Shown: positions 45,976-54,581 of the stretch, piece after piece
Position numbering within the stretch: the first letter of the stretch is position 1
Layout: the number at the start of each line of letters is the position of its first letter
Source of the DNA: Paenibacillus sp. Soil766
GTDB taxonomy: Bacteria > Bacillota > Bacilli > Paenibacillales > NBRC-103111
Length of the DNA: 64,000 nt
Assembly: GCF_001428105.1 (NCBI RefSeq)
Contig: NZ_LMSJ01000018.1
Coordinates: forward strand, 64,501-128,500
Direction of reading: 5' to 3'
Translations under genes and position numbers: made by a program
Notes under the pieces: model-generated
The model's database searches: none
What the model saw: the letters and a program-made list of their open reading frames with translations, nothing else
What the model was told of the DNA's origin: nothing

Positions 45976-46857
45976 CTACCCTTTGACTGCTCCTAGTGTG
46001 ATACCACGAACGAAATACTTTTGAATGAACGGATAGATCGTAATTATCGGCAAAATGCTGACAACAATCGAAACGTAGCGGACTTGCAGCGTCGAAACAG
46101 CCAGTGCTTTAGCCGCTGTCTCGCCCCCCATTTTCTGCATAATTTCAGGCGAAGCCATAATGAGTACCCTTCGCAGGAATATTTGCAAGGGCTGCAGCTC
46201 CGATTTCCCAAGATACAGCAGTGCATTGAAGAAATCATTCCAATGGGCAACCGCATAGTACAAGGTCAGCACCGCTAAGGTCGGCTTGGTAAGCGGTATC
46301 GCGATGCGAAACAGCAAGGTGAAATCCTTGGCTCCATCCATGCTTGCGCTCTCAAATATTTCGTTCGGAATCGCCTCGAAAGCTGATCGCAAGATCATGA
46401 CGTTAAAGGTACTTACAAGAACGGGCAGAATCATCGCCCACCTCGTGTTGTATAGACCTAATTCCGTGATCACCATATAAATGGGAATCAACCCGCCAGA
46501 GAAGTACATCGTGAATGCGATGTAGAAATTAAGCTTTCTTCGAAGGAAGAAGGACTTTCTCGAAAGCGGATAAGCTGCTAAGCACGTGGCCACAAGATTA
46601 AAGACCGTTCCCACAACGGTGTACCAAATCGTGTTGTAGTATGACTTCCATAATTCAGAATACCCGAGCACCATTTTGTACCCATCGAAATTCAGATCAA
46701 CCGGTAAGAACGTGACTAACTTATTATCTATGGCTTCTACAGAGCTCATTGAGATGCTCACCACATAAATAAATGGATATAAGGTCACAACAATCGCAAG
46801 AGCAACAAGACTGTAAACGATTACATAAAAACTCCGGTCCGTCCATGATTTAACCAT
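45976..46857 (-). CDS. Carbohydrate ABC transporter permease (LplC/YtcP-like)
   Basis: A 293-residue inner-membrane permease with six membrane segments and the EAA loop EIFESASMDGAKDFTLLFRIAIPLTKP (only key part: SASMDGA, about residue 195). ATG 46857 has AAAGGAGG six bases upstream; the upstream 14 codons contain that site. It pairs with the permease upstream. No ATPase gene is here: the shared MsmX-type ATPase elsewhere is expected, as in B. subtilis. Confidence 0.9.
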   Translation of the reverse strand: MVKSWTDRSFYVIVYSLVALAIVVTLYPFIYVVSISMSSVEAIDNKLVTFLPVDLNFDGYKMVLGYSELWKSYYNTIWYTVVGTVFNLVATCLAAYPLSRKSFFLRRKLNFYIAFTMYFSGGLIPIYMVITELGLYNTRWAMILPVLVSTFNVMILRSAFEAIPNEIFESASMDGAKDFTLLFRIAIPLTKPTLAVLTLYYAVAHWNDFFNALLYLGKSELQPLQIFLRRVLIMASPEIMQKMGGETAAKALAVSTLQVRYVSIVVSILPIITIYPFIQKYFVRGITLGAVKG

Positions 46858-46979
46858 GAAGGCCTCCTTTCTTGAAATATAAGAATTTATATGTTTCACA
46901 TGATAAGTCGGCTATATTTTGGGATAAACACTGTGAGAAGTCCTGAAAGGACGGTGTTGCCGTTTATTTCAAGGCGCTG

Positions 46980-47900
46980 CTACCACAAAGACATATCGTT
47001 TACACGACGACTTGCTTGGTTGGCCGCATATACTAAGATGAAACTGATAATCGAATTGAATAACCCTACTGCTGTTGCAAAGCCAAAGTTCTGAGACTCA
47101 ATCCCTTGCCTGTATACATAGGTCGAGATCACATCAGCCGTTTCGTACGTGGCGCCGTTGTATAGCAGATACACCTTTTCGAAATTCACACTCATAATGC
47201 CGCCGATGGAGAGCAGAAACAGAATCACAATCGTTGGCTTCAAGCTTGGCAGTGTGAGATGCCACACCTCTTGGAATTTGTTAACGCCATCAATCTTTCC
47301 TGAATCGTACATTTCCTGATCGATCCCCATAATAGCCGCAATGTAGATAATGGAGCTAAAGCCGAAGCTTTGCCAGATACCTGACGCCGTGAAGATGGAT
47401 CGAAACCATTCTGGCGCCATCATGAAATTGATTTTGGCCATGCCCATCGAAGCTAATAACGTATTCACAATTCCGTCTGTCGGAGACAGGAAGTTAATGA
47501 TCATCCCCGCGATCACAACCGTTGAGATAAAGTGCGGCAGGTAAGTCACCGTTTGGGCAAAACGCTTGAAGAGGCCATTCTTAATTTCAACAACGCATAT
47601 GGCAAAAAGAATAGGAATCGAGAATCCGATGACTAGCGGATAGAACGCAAGCAAGAATGTGTTCCTCAGCAGTCGCCAGAAATAGCGAGAATGGACGAAC
47701 TGGTCCAGCCATTTGAGCCCTACCCATTCGCCTCCCCATACACCATGACCTGGTGTGAAGTTTTTGAAAGCAATGAGGATCCCCGGCATCGGCAAGTAAC
47801 AAAATATGAAATAGTACAGAAACACCGGTAAAAACATCAACAGCAGCAGTTTATCTCTGCGTATCAGCTTGATGAGCAGCGGTTTCTTATCCCCCAACAA
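46980..47900 (-). CDS. Carbohydrate ABC transporter permease (LplB/YteP-like)
   Basis: A 306-residue permease with six membrane segments and the EAA loop SGKIDGVNKFQEVWHLTLP (about 195-213). The start is TTG 47900, six bases after AAAGGAG. First gene of the uptake operon, behind a cre-like site and a -10-like TAAAAT. Confidence 0.9.
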   Translation of the reverse strand: MLGDKKPLLIKLIRRDKLLLLMFLPVFLYYFIFCYLPMPGILIAFKNFTPGHGVWGGEWVGLKWLDQFVHSRYFWRLLRNTFLLAFYPLVIGFSIPILFAICVVEIKNGLFKRFAQTVTYLPHFISTVVIAGMIINFLSPTDGIVNTLLASMGMAKINFMMAPEWFRSIFTASGIWQSFGFSSIIYIAAIMGIDQEMYDSGKIDGVNKFQEVWHLTLPSLKPTIVILFLLSIGGIMSVNFEKVYLLYNGATYETADVISTYVYRQGIESQNFGFATAVGLFNSIISFILVYAANQASRRVNDMSLW

Positions 47901-47946
47901 CTCCAGCTCCTTTCAATCAATCATCCAATAAGTAAATTTTAGCGCA

Positions 47947-47960
47947 TGACTGCGTTTGCA
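47947..47960. promoter_or_regulatory. cre-like site (CcpA) upstream of the uptake operon
   Basis: TGCAAACGCAGTCA on the minus strand fits 12 of 14 positions of the cre consensus TGWNANCGNTNWCA. It lies just upstream of a TAAAAT -10-like box (fwd 47936-47941), so CcpA would repress in the presence of glucose. Not tested by a search. Confidence 0.4.
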
Positions 47961-48000
47961 AATATCCAACATTTTTGCGATATGTAACACTTTTTTACGC

Positions 48001-48051
48001 AAAAAAAACACCTATTCAGTCTGGCGCATTCACGCCAACTCCATAGGTGTT
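48001..48051 (-). terminator. Terminator after yesM
   Basis: AACACCTAT ... ATAGGTGTT with an inner TTGGCG / GCGCCA pair; on the minus strand eight T follow. It separates the GH105-yesN-yesM operon from the transporter operon. Confidence 0.88.
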
Positions 48052-48061
48052 ACCTCATCAA

Positions 48062-49804
48062 CTAGGTGTCTTGCTTAGACAACTCCTCAGCCATGTAGGC
48101 TGGAAAGTTCAGAAATACACTGGTACCGTGCCCCAGCTCGCTTTCAATTCGCAAGCCATAGCTTTGACCAAAGCGAATTTGGATGCGATCGTGCACATTT
48201 TTCAACCCATACCCGACTGAGCTCAGTTGAATGACCTCTTCCGCCAGCTCCTTACTCATTCCTGGTCCGTTGTCTGCGATACAGAATTCAAGATCATCAC
48301 CAGACCTGTAGCCTCGCAGAGTGATACAGCCGCGCTCACTCCCCTTACGGAGCTTATCAATACCGTGTTCTAAAGCATTTTCCAAAATCGGCTGAAATAT
48401 AAGATTAATCATGTCATATCGCAAAAGCGCTTCATCTACTTCACAAATGAAATCAAAGCGATAATTGTGCATGATACTTTGGATATGCATATAATCCTTG
48501 GCATTCTCCAATTCATAGCGAACAGGGATGAAATCTCTCCCCTTATTCAGAACCGTTCGATAGAAGCGTGAGACAGTATTCGTGATCTGACTAATTTCCA
48601 TCGCATCAATCTCTAAAGCCTTCCAATTAATAATGGACAAAGTGTTGTATAGAAAATGCGGATTAATCTGAGTTTGCAGCGCCTTAAGCTCCGCCTCTTT
48701 CTGCGTGATTTTACTTTGATACACTTCTTCGATCAAGGTGTTAATGTTGACAAGCATATTGCCGAACCGATTCGTCAATTGGCCAATTTCATCCCTAGAC
48801 TGACTAGATACATCAATCTTCAGATTGCCGTTTTCGACGATCATCATCTTCTTATTGAGCTTAATGATACGTTTGACGAAGGTGTTCGAGAACATCCAGA
48901 TGATGAGCAGCAGTCCAGCTAAACAAACCAAGACGATCAGGGCTGTCGCACTCACGATGCTCCTAGCATCCACCGATATCCCATTCTTAGGTGTAAAATA
49001 AACAAGCTTCCAGCCTGGCTCCGCCATATCCGCCGTAATGTACATGTAATCTGTTGCCTGTATGGAAAATGAGCCAACTCTCTCCTTTAAGTGGGAAGAC
49101 GGCAGCGAAGCGATGGGAAGATCTGCACTCATCTGTATGTTTTTAGATAGAATTTGGTTGCCCTCTTTATCCAAAATCAAGATACCATAGGCATTCGTTT
49201 TGATATCATCCAAGCCTTGAAATAAACGATCGGCATCGATGCTCAGGAACAACACAGCAGGCGCTTTCCCTAACTGCACTCCCTCTTCACTTACGAACGG
49301 CCTTGTAGCGAAGAGCTTGCCATTCTTAATGTTCCACTGCGTTTCTTTCAGATGTGTCTGTTGTTTCGCCCACTTCAGATCCGATGCCAAATCGAGCGGC
49401 AGTATATATTCGCCTCGCAGGATCGACTGATTCTCGGTAAACACCGATATTTGTAGGATATCGTGATTAAAATCAAGAATATTACTGAAAAACGGATCCA
49501 CATAATCCCGATACAGGACAGGGAAATCACCGTCATTATTAATGAATATGCGCTTAAACACAACATTCTGTGTGATCGAATTAATAATCGCTTCATGCTG
49601 CTTCGCGCGATAGTTAATCGTCTCTGCGATTTGACTAATGGCTCCATCCAAATTCTGTTTCGCCTGTTGGAGCAGGAACGAGCTAGCTTGGTGATAGGAA
49701 AACGTCCCTAATACGACCACCGGAATAATGGAAACGACCATATAGGAAATAAAAAGCTTCTGCTTAAATCGTAAGTTTTGGAAATAAGCTAGGAAAGTTC
49801 TCAT
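48062..49804 (-). CDS. Sensor histidine kinase, YesM/LytS-type
   Basis: A 580-residue membrane kinase: membrane segment (about 15-37), a large extracellular sensing region (dCache-like, 40-285), a second membrane segment (about 290-312), HAMP (about 315-365), His_kinase domain with phosphoacceptor in QTQINPHFLYNTLSI (about 390) and HATPase_c (ILENALEHGI, IADNGPGM, YGLKNVHDRI). ATG 49804 follows the yesN stop by one base, with GAAGGA ten bases upstream. It should sense pectin-derived sugars and signal to YesN. Confidence 0.9.
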   Translation of the reverse strand: MRTFLAYFQNLRFKQKLFISYMVVSIIPVVVLGTFSYHQASSFLLQQAKQNLDGAISQIAETINYRAKQHEAIINSITQNVVFKRIFINNDGDFPVLYRDYVDPFFSNILDFNHDILQISVFTENQSILRGEYILPLDLASDLKWAKQQTHLKETQWNIKNGKLFATRPFVSEEGVQLGKAPAVLFLSIDADRLFQGLDDIKTNAYGILILDKEGNQILSKNIQMSADLPIASLPSSHLKERVGSFSIQATDYMYITADMAEPGWKLVYFTPKNGISVDARSIVSATALIVLVCLAGLLLIIWMFSNTFVKRIIKLNKKMMIVENGNLKIDVSSQSRDEIGQLTNRFGNMLVNINTLIEEVYQSKITQKEAELKALQTQINPHFLYNTLSIINWKALEIDAMEISQITNTVSRFYRTVLNKGRDFIPVRYELENAKDYMHIQSIMHNYRFDFICEVDEALLRYDMINLIFQPILENALEHGIDKLRKGSERGCITLRGYRSGDDLEFCIADNGPGMSKELAEEVIQLSSVGYGLKNVHDRIQIRFGQSYGLRIESELGHGTSVFLNFPAYMAEELSKQDT

Positions 49805-49805
49805 A

Positions 49806-51302
49806 TCAGTTCGTTCCTTCTCGGAACTTGGCCGGACTTTGCCCATGATATTGTTTAAATGTTTTGCAGAAATACGACGTATTCATATATCCGACCTGCT
49901 GGCTAATGTCCGCAATCGTTAGATGCGTCTCCCGCAATAATGCCGCTGCCTTATGCATCCGAATCGTCGTTATATATTTAACAAACGTTTGCCCTACTTC
50001 TCGCTTGAACAGGTAGCTCACATAGGTCTGTGTAAGAAACACCTTCTCCGCAATCCATTGCAAGCTGATATCTGATGTGTAGTTATCTTCAATCAGTTTC
50101 CGGATGTCCTTGATCACTTTCTTATTGAATTCCGGATTATGAACATCCGTATCACCGTCGAGCAAACCGAGAACAGTTTGGATTTGCCCTTTCAGCTCGG
50201 CGAGGGACTTGCATCCGAATATAGTCTCAACAATCGACTTAAATGCGTGGACATCCGTTTTCCCTGCCGTTTCCCATATTTTCTTCGCCAGCTCCGTACA
50301 CATGTACTTCACGTAAATTGCGGAATGCTGCCCACTCCCGTCAATTGTCTTAAAGAATAGCTCCACACCTTGGCGTAAGCCGAATTCATCCTTTACTTGT
50401 AAGTGCCAATAGAGGGTTTCCATTAGCTTCGGGATTGTGCTCGCTATTTCTTCTTGCCCTTGACTTTCATCTGTATAGAACACTGTGCTTTCATGAAAGA
50501 AAAATTTATAATCCAGCACATTCTCCATGAGTTTAAACTCTGGTACCAACTCATCTCCCGTGTTGACTAGCCTTGAAATAACCAACATAAAGGTTTCGTT
50601 GTAGGCGTCTGCAATGCTTGCTTTTAACATGCCCCCGATTGACTCAAGCTCTTCCTTACGCACCGTATGATCCCATCGCATACAAACTAAGCTCTGACTC
50701 CCATTCAAATTCATATAATCGAATGGCACACTAATGGCGCTCTGCAGCTTCTCTGGAAGCAAGTCGTGCTCTACATCAAAGACGGATGAACCGTAGTCTA
50801 TTAAAATCAATTGAACGGACATCTGACTAAAATTGATCCCGATAAGATCTAGCTTGCGAGAGAGCGTTGAAGAAGCCTGGGCAGTATGAAGGAGCTCTAA
50901 GAACAGTTCTTCCTTCTCTTGTTCTTGATCCTTATGACAGAGCGCAATGACCTCATGAAAGGCTCTTTGGAAATCACTCACATCGATGGGCTTGAGCAGA
51001 TACGAGGAGATCTGATAATGAATGGCTCTCTGCGCATACTCAAACTCCCCATAAGCGCTGAAAATAATCAATTTCAACTCTGGGAACTGCGCCCGTGCCC
51101 GCTCACACAAGGTAAGGCCATCCATAAATGGCATCTTGATGTCGGTTAATACAATATCAACTGGATGCGAAGCTAGCATCTCTAAAGCCTCTTCCCCATT
51201 CTCAGCTTCTAACACAGATAGAGGCAGTTTATATTTGTGGATTAATCGCTTAATCCCTTCTCTTTCAATATACTCGTCATCTACGATGAGGATCTGAAAC
51301 AA
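49806..51302 (-). CDS. Response regulator, YesN-type with AraC DNA-binding domain
   Basis: A 498-residue regulator: receiver domain (FQILIVDDEYIEREG, phosphorylation Asp in IVLTDIKMPFMDG, about 55), a long middle region (130-390), and two AraC-type helix-turn-helix motifs at the C-terminus (WIAEKVFLTQTYVSYLFKRE, ISQQVGYMNTSYFCKTFKQY). The start is TTG 51302, six bases after GGAGG; the longer frame upstream would run inside the GH105 gene. It overlaps the GH105 3' end by 26 bases. Activates the pectin genes, by inference. Confidence 0.92.
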   Translation of the reverse strand: MFQILIVDDEYIEREGIKRLIHKYKLPLSVLEAENGEEALEMLASHPVDIVLTDIKMPFMDGLTLCERARAQFPELKLIIFSAYGEFEYAQRAIHYQISSYLLKPIDVSDFQRAFHEVIALCHKDQEQEKEELFLELLHTAQASSTLSRKLDLIGINFSQMSVQLILIDYGSSVFDVEHDLLPEKLQSAISVPFDYMNLNGSQSLVCMRWDHTVRKEELESIGGMLKASIADAYNETFMLVISRLVNTGDELVPEFKLMENVLDYKFFFHESTVFYTDESQGQEEIASTIPKLMETLYWHLQVKDEFGLRQGVELFFKTIDGSGQHSAIYVKYMCTELAKKIWETAGKTDVHAFKSIVETIFGCKSLAELKGQIQTVLGLLDGDTDVHNPEFNKKVIKDIRKLIEDNYTSDISLQWIAEKVFLTQTYVSYLFKREVGQTFVKYITTIRMHKAAALLRETHLTIADISQQVGYMNTSYFCKTFKQYHGQSPAKFREGTN

Positions 51303-52410
51303 GGGCTTCCTCCATTTCCAAGCAGGCCATAATGAACGGAGCAAATCCTTTCGGATCATCTCTTCGCACAGGCTCACTCATATAATAAGCGTAGGACCCA
51401 TCCCGATAAGGATTCCCCCCTAGTCCCGCTACACTACAAATTTGATTGAGATGCAGAGAACCATCCGTATCTTCTTCCAAACAATGTACTAACAAGCCTT
51501 GGAAGCCTTTGGAGGCAGCTCGAAAAGAAGCATGACTGAGATATCCCTTTCTCGCTCCCTTCGCCAACGCATACACAAACATACTAGATCCAGAGGCTTC
51601 CAAATAATTCCCAGCTTCCTGACCTTTATCCAGCACTTGATACCATAACCCGGTTTCAGGATCTTGCACACGTGCAATGGCTTCAGCCAGCCGATAAAAA
51701 AGTCCAATCACAAGGCCCCTATTGCGGTGATCTTTCGGTAAATAGTCCAACACATCCACAATGGCCATCATGTACCAGCCGAGTCCTCGGCCCCAGAAGT
51801 GCGGCGAACATCCAGAGATGCTGTCTGCCCAGCGCTGCTCTCTGCTTTCATCCCATCCATGATAGAGAAGCCCCGTCTTCGGATCTCGTGCCCTCTTTTC
51901 CATCAGAATAATCTCATGGGCGACATCATCAAACCATTCGGAAGCTCCAAAGCTATGGGCATAGCGCGCAAGCAGCGGAGCCGTCATATAAACACCATCC
52001 AGCCACATCTGATAGGGGTATATTTTCTTATGCCATAGACCGCCCTCTGTGGTGCGAGGATGACTCTTCATTTGTGTGACTAGCAGCTCTAACGCCTTGC
52101 GGTATCGGTCATCGCCTGTTTGCTCAAAAAGTAGAAACAGCGACTTCCCTTGATTGATCTGATCTACATTATATTCTTCCAGGCGGTACGTATAGATACC
52201 CCCATCCGACGTAATAAATAAATCCATATTCATTTGAATATAGTCCAAATAACGCTGATCCCCCGTCTGCAACCACATATATTCAAATGCGCTCAAGATG
52301 CAGCCATTTTCGTAGTTCCAACTTCTAGCTCGCTGGAAAGGCATATCAGAGACTATCGGATATTGCTTCATGAATGATTCTGACATTCGTACAGACCACT
52401 TCGTTGTCAT
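51277..52410 (-). CDS. Unsaturated rhamnogalacturonyl / glucuronyl hydrolase (GH105, YteR/YesR-like)
   Basis: A 377-residue (alpha/alpha)6-barrel hydrolase without signal peptide, acting in the cytoplasm on unsaturated rhamnogalacturonan disaccharides made by pectate lyases. Seen: YPIVSDMPFQRARSWNYENG, WHKKIYPYQMWLDGVYM (catalytic Asp region) and HFWGRGLGWYMMAIVDVL. It heads the operon GH105-yesN-yesM with GGAGG near ATG 52410. No cre site was found in its upstream region. Confidence 0.92.
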   Translation of the reverse strand: MTTKWSVRMSESFMKQYPIVSDMPFQRARSWNYENGCILSAFEYMWLQTGDQRYLDYIQMNMDLFITSDGGIYTYRLEEYNVDQINQGKSLFLLFEQTGDDRYRKALELLVTQMKSHPRTTEGGLWHKKIYPYQMWLDGVYMTAPLLARYAHSFGASEWFDDVAHEIILMEKRARDPKTGLLYHGWDESREQRWADSISGCSPHFWGRGLGWYMMAIVDVLDYLPKDHRNRGLVIGLFYRLAEAIARVQDPETGLWYQVLDKGQEAGNYLEASGSSMFVYALAKGARKGYLSHASFRAASKGFQGLLVHCLEEDTDGSLHLNQICSVAGLGGNPYRDGSYAYYMSEPVRRDDPKGFAPFIMACLEMEEALVSDPHRR

Positions 52411-52994
52411 TATTAACTCCTCCTAAGCGAAACCGACTCCATCTAAATTTTATCAGAATACCCCCTCATATTAAAATTCAACATTTTTGTGTTCCATGTC
52501 ATTTTTTTATGGTGATGAGGTAGCAATATTGTACTCATATCCACGAATACCTTTGTAATACTTAGGATACATCGCACCTACACAGTTCTCCCATGCGTAC
52601 TCGAGAGCTCTGCGCTCGGGCGTTGTTGGAGGAGTTTGTTGATTTTGAGAGGCTAGTTCGCCAGAGATTTGCATTAACTGGAAAATGTACAGCTATTTCC
52701 GAGGAATTTCATCGAAAACTCGATTTAACTGTAAAATATGTAGTTAAAATCACTCATTTGGTTTATATCAGTAAAAATGCATAAGATTTAACTGTGTATT
52801 TTCCATCTAATCTGCGTTTGACTGGTAAATCCAAATATTTAACTACATAAAATCCATTTATTCACCTGGGGCTCAGGAGATATTAAGAAAATCCCTTACC
52901 CTTGCTCCAACAAATACAACTACACCTACTACCTCTCTACTCGTATCTAGCATGTCACAGAGCGTCTCGCCATAAATCAAGAAAAGAGCAGGCG
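52411..52994. repeat. Gene-free stretch with degenerate TTTAACTG repeats
   Basis: About 580 bases without a supportable gene. Between 52673 and 52862 the string ATTTAACTG or a close variant recurs (52673, 52723, 52786, 52816, 52837). One copy forms the palindrome TTTAACT-N11-AGTTAAA. Spacing is irregular (50, 63, 30, 21), so it is a decayed array. The first 90 bases hold the GH105 promoter region. Confidence 0.55.
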
Positions 52995-53933
52995 CTATGC
53001 CTGCTCCACTTCAACGTCCGTCTTAATGAACTCGCCCCACATGAGTGTTCGAAACTCTTCCTTATATGGTGATAACGCCGGCAGCTCTGCCAAGATCTCC
53101 TCGGCTTTCTGTGCGCACACCGATTGAACGATACGTGCATACTCCAAGCAGCCGGAGTCCTGAATCAACTGTTTCACTTCGTCTTCCTTTTCTGCAAAAA
53201 GTTCAGCCGTGATCTCACCTTTATAATACGCCTTCACTGGTGAGAAGCCTTCGCCTTCAATAGAAAGCAGATACAGGATAGGCAGTGTTCTCTTCTTCGC
53301 CATTAAATCACTTTTCTCATCATAGCGAACGAGATCCCGCACATCATTCTGAATCTGGTGGAGAAGTCCCACACAATCAGCGATCTGATGCAGCTGCTCT
53401 ATCGTTCCTTCTGTGCATACTGTACCGGAATAACCTAGGAAGCAAGCAAGACGGAACAAGGAGCCCGATTTCTCTTGGGTCATCCATAAGTATTCATCGA
53501 CCGTGGAAACCGCATTAATCACATCTTTATGCTGGCCATTAATTGACCTAGCAATGATTTTGCTAATTTCGACCAGCATTGTTCCACTGGCACTCATCCT
53601 GCCCAATTCACCGATCACACCGATCGTTAGCGCTAATACCGCATTCAATGCACTCGCCGTGTCAACGCGCATCCATGGCTTACTATCGCTATCCTGATCC
53701 TGTAGATCATCGACGATATCTAGGATAAGAATAACCAACTCCGTCAATGCCGCTCGACGATGGATATCAGGCGAACCCCCACCAAGCATAGCATGTGTGC
53801 ACAACGTGACTCTGGACCAAGACAGACTCGAGGTCTCTTTATCTGACATACATGATCTCAGCAGCGTTTTCAAATCCTCATCAAACATATAATCATCTAT
53901 CATCCGTGCCATGTGCTGCTGAATGTCCTGCAT
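52995..53933 (-). CDS. comQ: ComQ-like isoprenyl transferase (pheromone modification)
   Basis: A 312-residue member of the trans-prenyltransferase fold. First aspartate-rich motif ILDIVDDLQDQD (about residues 72-83), second QNDVRDLVRYDEK (about 196-208). ComQ attaches a farnesyl or geranyl group to a tryptophan of the ComX precursor and helps its maturation. Context supports this: it follows comP-comA homologues and a ComX-like peptide gene lies at the other end of the locus. The gene starts 15 bases after comA; its ribosome-binding site is weak. An ordinary polyprenyl synthase role is the alternative. Confidence 0.8.
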   Translation of the reverse strand: MQDIQQHMARMIDDYMFDEDLKTLLRSCMSDKETSSLSWSRVTLCTHAMLGGGSPDIHRRAALTELVILILDIVDDLQDQDSDSKPWMRVDTASALNAVLALTIGVIGELGRMSASGTMLVEISKIIARSINGQHKDVINAVSTVDEYLWMTQEKSGSLFRLACFLGYSGTVCTEGTIEQLHQIADCVGLLHQIQNDVRDLVRYDEKSDLMAKKRTLPILYLLSIEGEGFSPVKAYYKGEITAELFAEKEDEVKQLIQDSGCLEYARIVQSVCAQKAEEILAELPALSPYKEEFRTLMWGEFIKTDVEVEQA

Positions 53934-53948
53934 GTGAAGCGCCTACTT

Positions 53949-54581
53949 TCAGGTGTAATATTTACTTTTGATAAACTTCTCCAGAGCCTCTGTCCTTGAT
54001 TTGGCGCCCCACTTGTCATATATTTTACGCAAATAATTATCAACCGTACGCTTACTCATAAAAATTCGTTCAGCAATTTGTTCGTGAGTAGCTCCTTTAA
54101 CGAGCATGTTCATCATGAGAACTTCTTCCTCTTGCAGCTCACATTCTTCCCCTGCATCGGCCTCATGTAATTGCATCTGATTAAAGACGGACAACGGAAT
54201 CATCGTATATCCATCCAAAATACAATACACCATATTCTTGATCGTTCGCTCACTCGATTCCTTCGAGAGAACACCGCTTACTTTCATTTCAATCAGTTTA
54301 TTGTAAATACCTGCTAACTCAATGCCGGTGAAAATAACAATATGGATGTGTGGATACAGCTGCTTCAGCTGTGCGGCAACCTCTGTACCCGTCTGATCAG
54401 GAAGCTGATAATCCAGGAATATGAGCCCAGGCTGATGCTGCTTCACGTACTCCATGCATTCCTTGGCATTGCTAACAACGCCAACTACCTCAATACGATC
54501 TATTTCATCAAGCAGCGTCTTCGTCGCCCGTGCAAATAAAGGATGGTCATCAACCACTAATGTTTTGACGATTTCACTCAT
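53949..54581 (-). CDS. comA: ComA-like response regulator (NarL/LuxR type)
   Basis: A 210-residue regulator: receiver domain with VVDDHPLFARATKTLL and the phosphorylation Asp in LIFLDYQLPDQTG (about 55), and a C-terminal LuxR helix-turn-helix (VKGATHEQIAERIFMSKRTV, NYLRKIYDKW). ATG 54581 overlaps the comP stop in ATGA. It should be phosphorylated by the ComP-like kinase and activate quorum-dependent genes. Targets are not visible here. Confidence 0.87.
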   Translation of the reverse strand: MSEIVKTLVVDDHPLFARATKTLLDEIDRIEVVGVVSNAKECMEYVKQHQPGLIFLDYQLPDQTGTEVAAQLKQLYPHIHIVIFTGIELAGIYNKLIEMKVSGVLSKESSERTIKNMVYCILDGYTMIPLSVFNQMQLHEADAGEECELQEEEVLMMNMLVKGATHEQIAERIFMSKRTVDNYLRKIYDKWGAKSRTEALEKFIKSKYYT

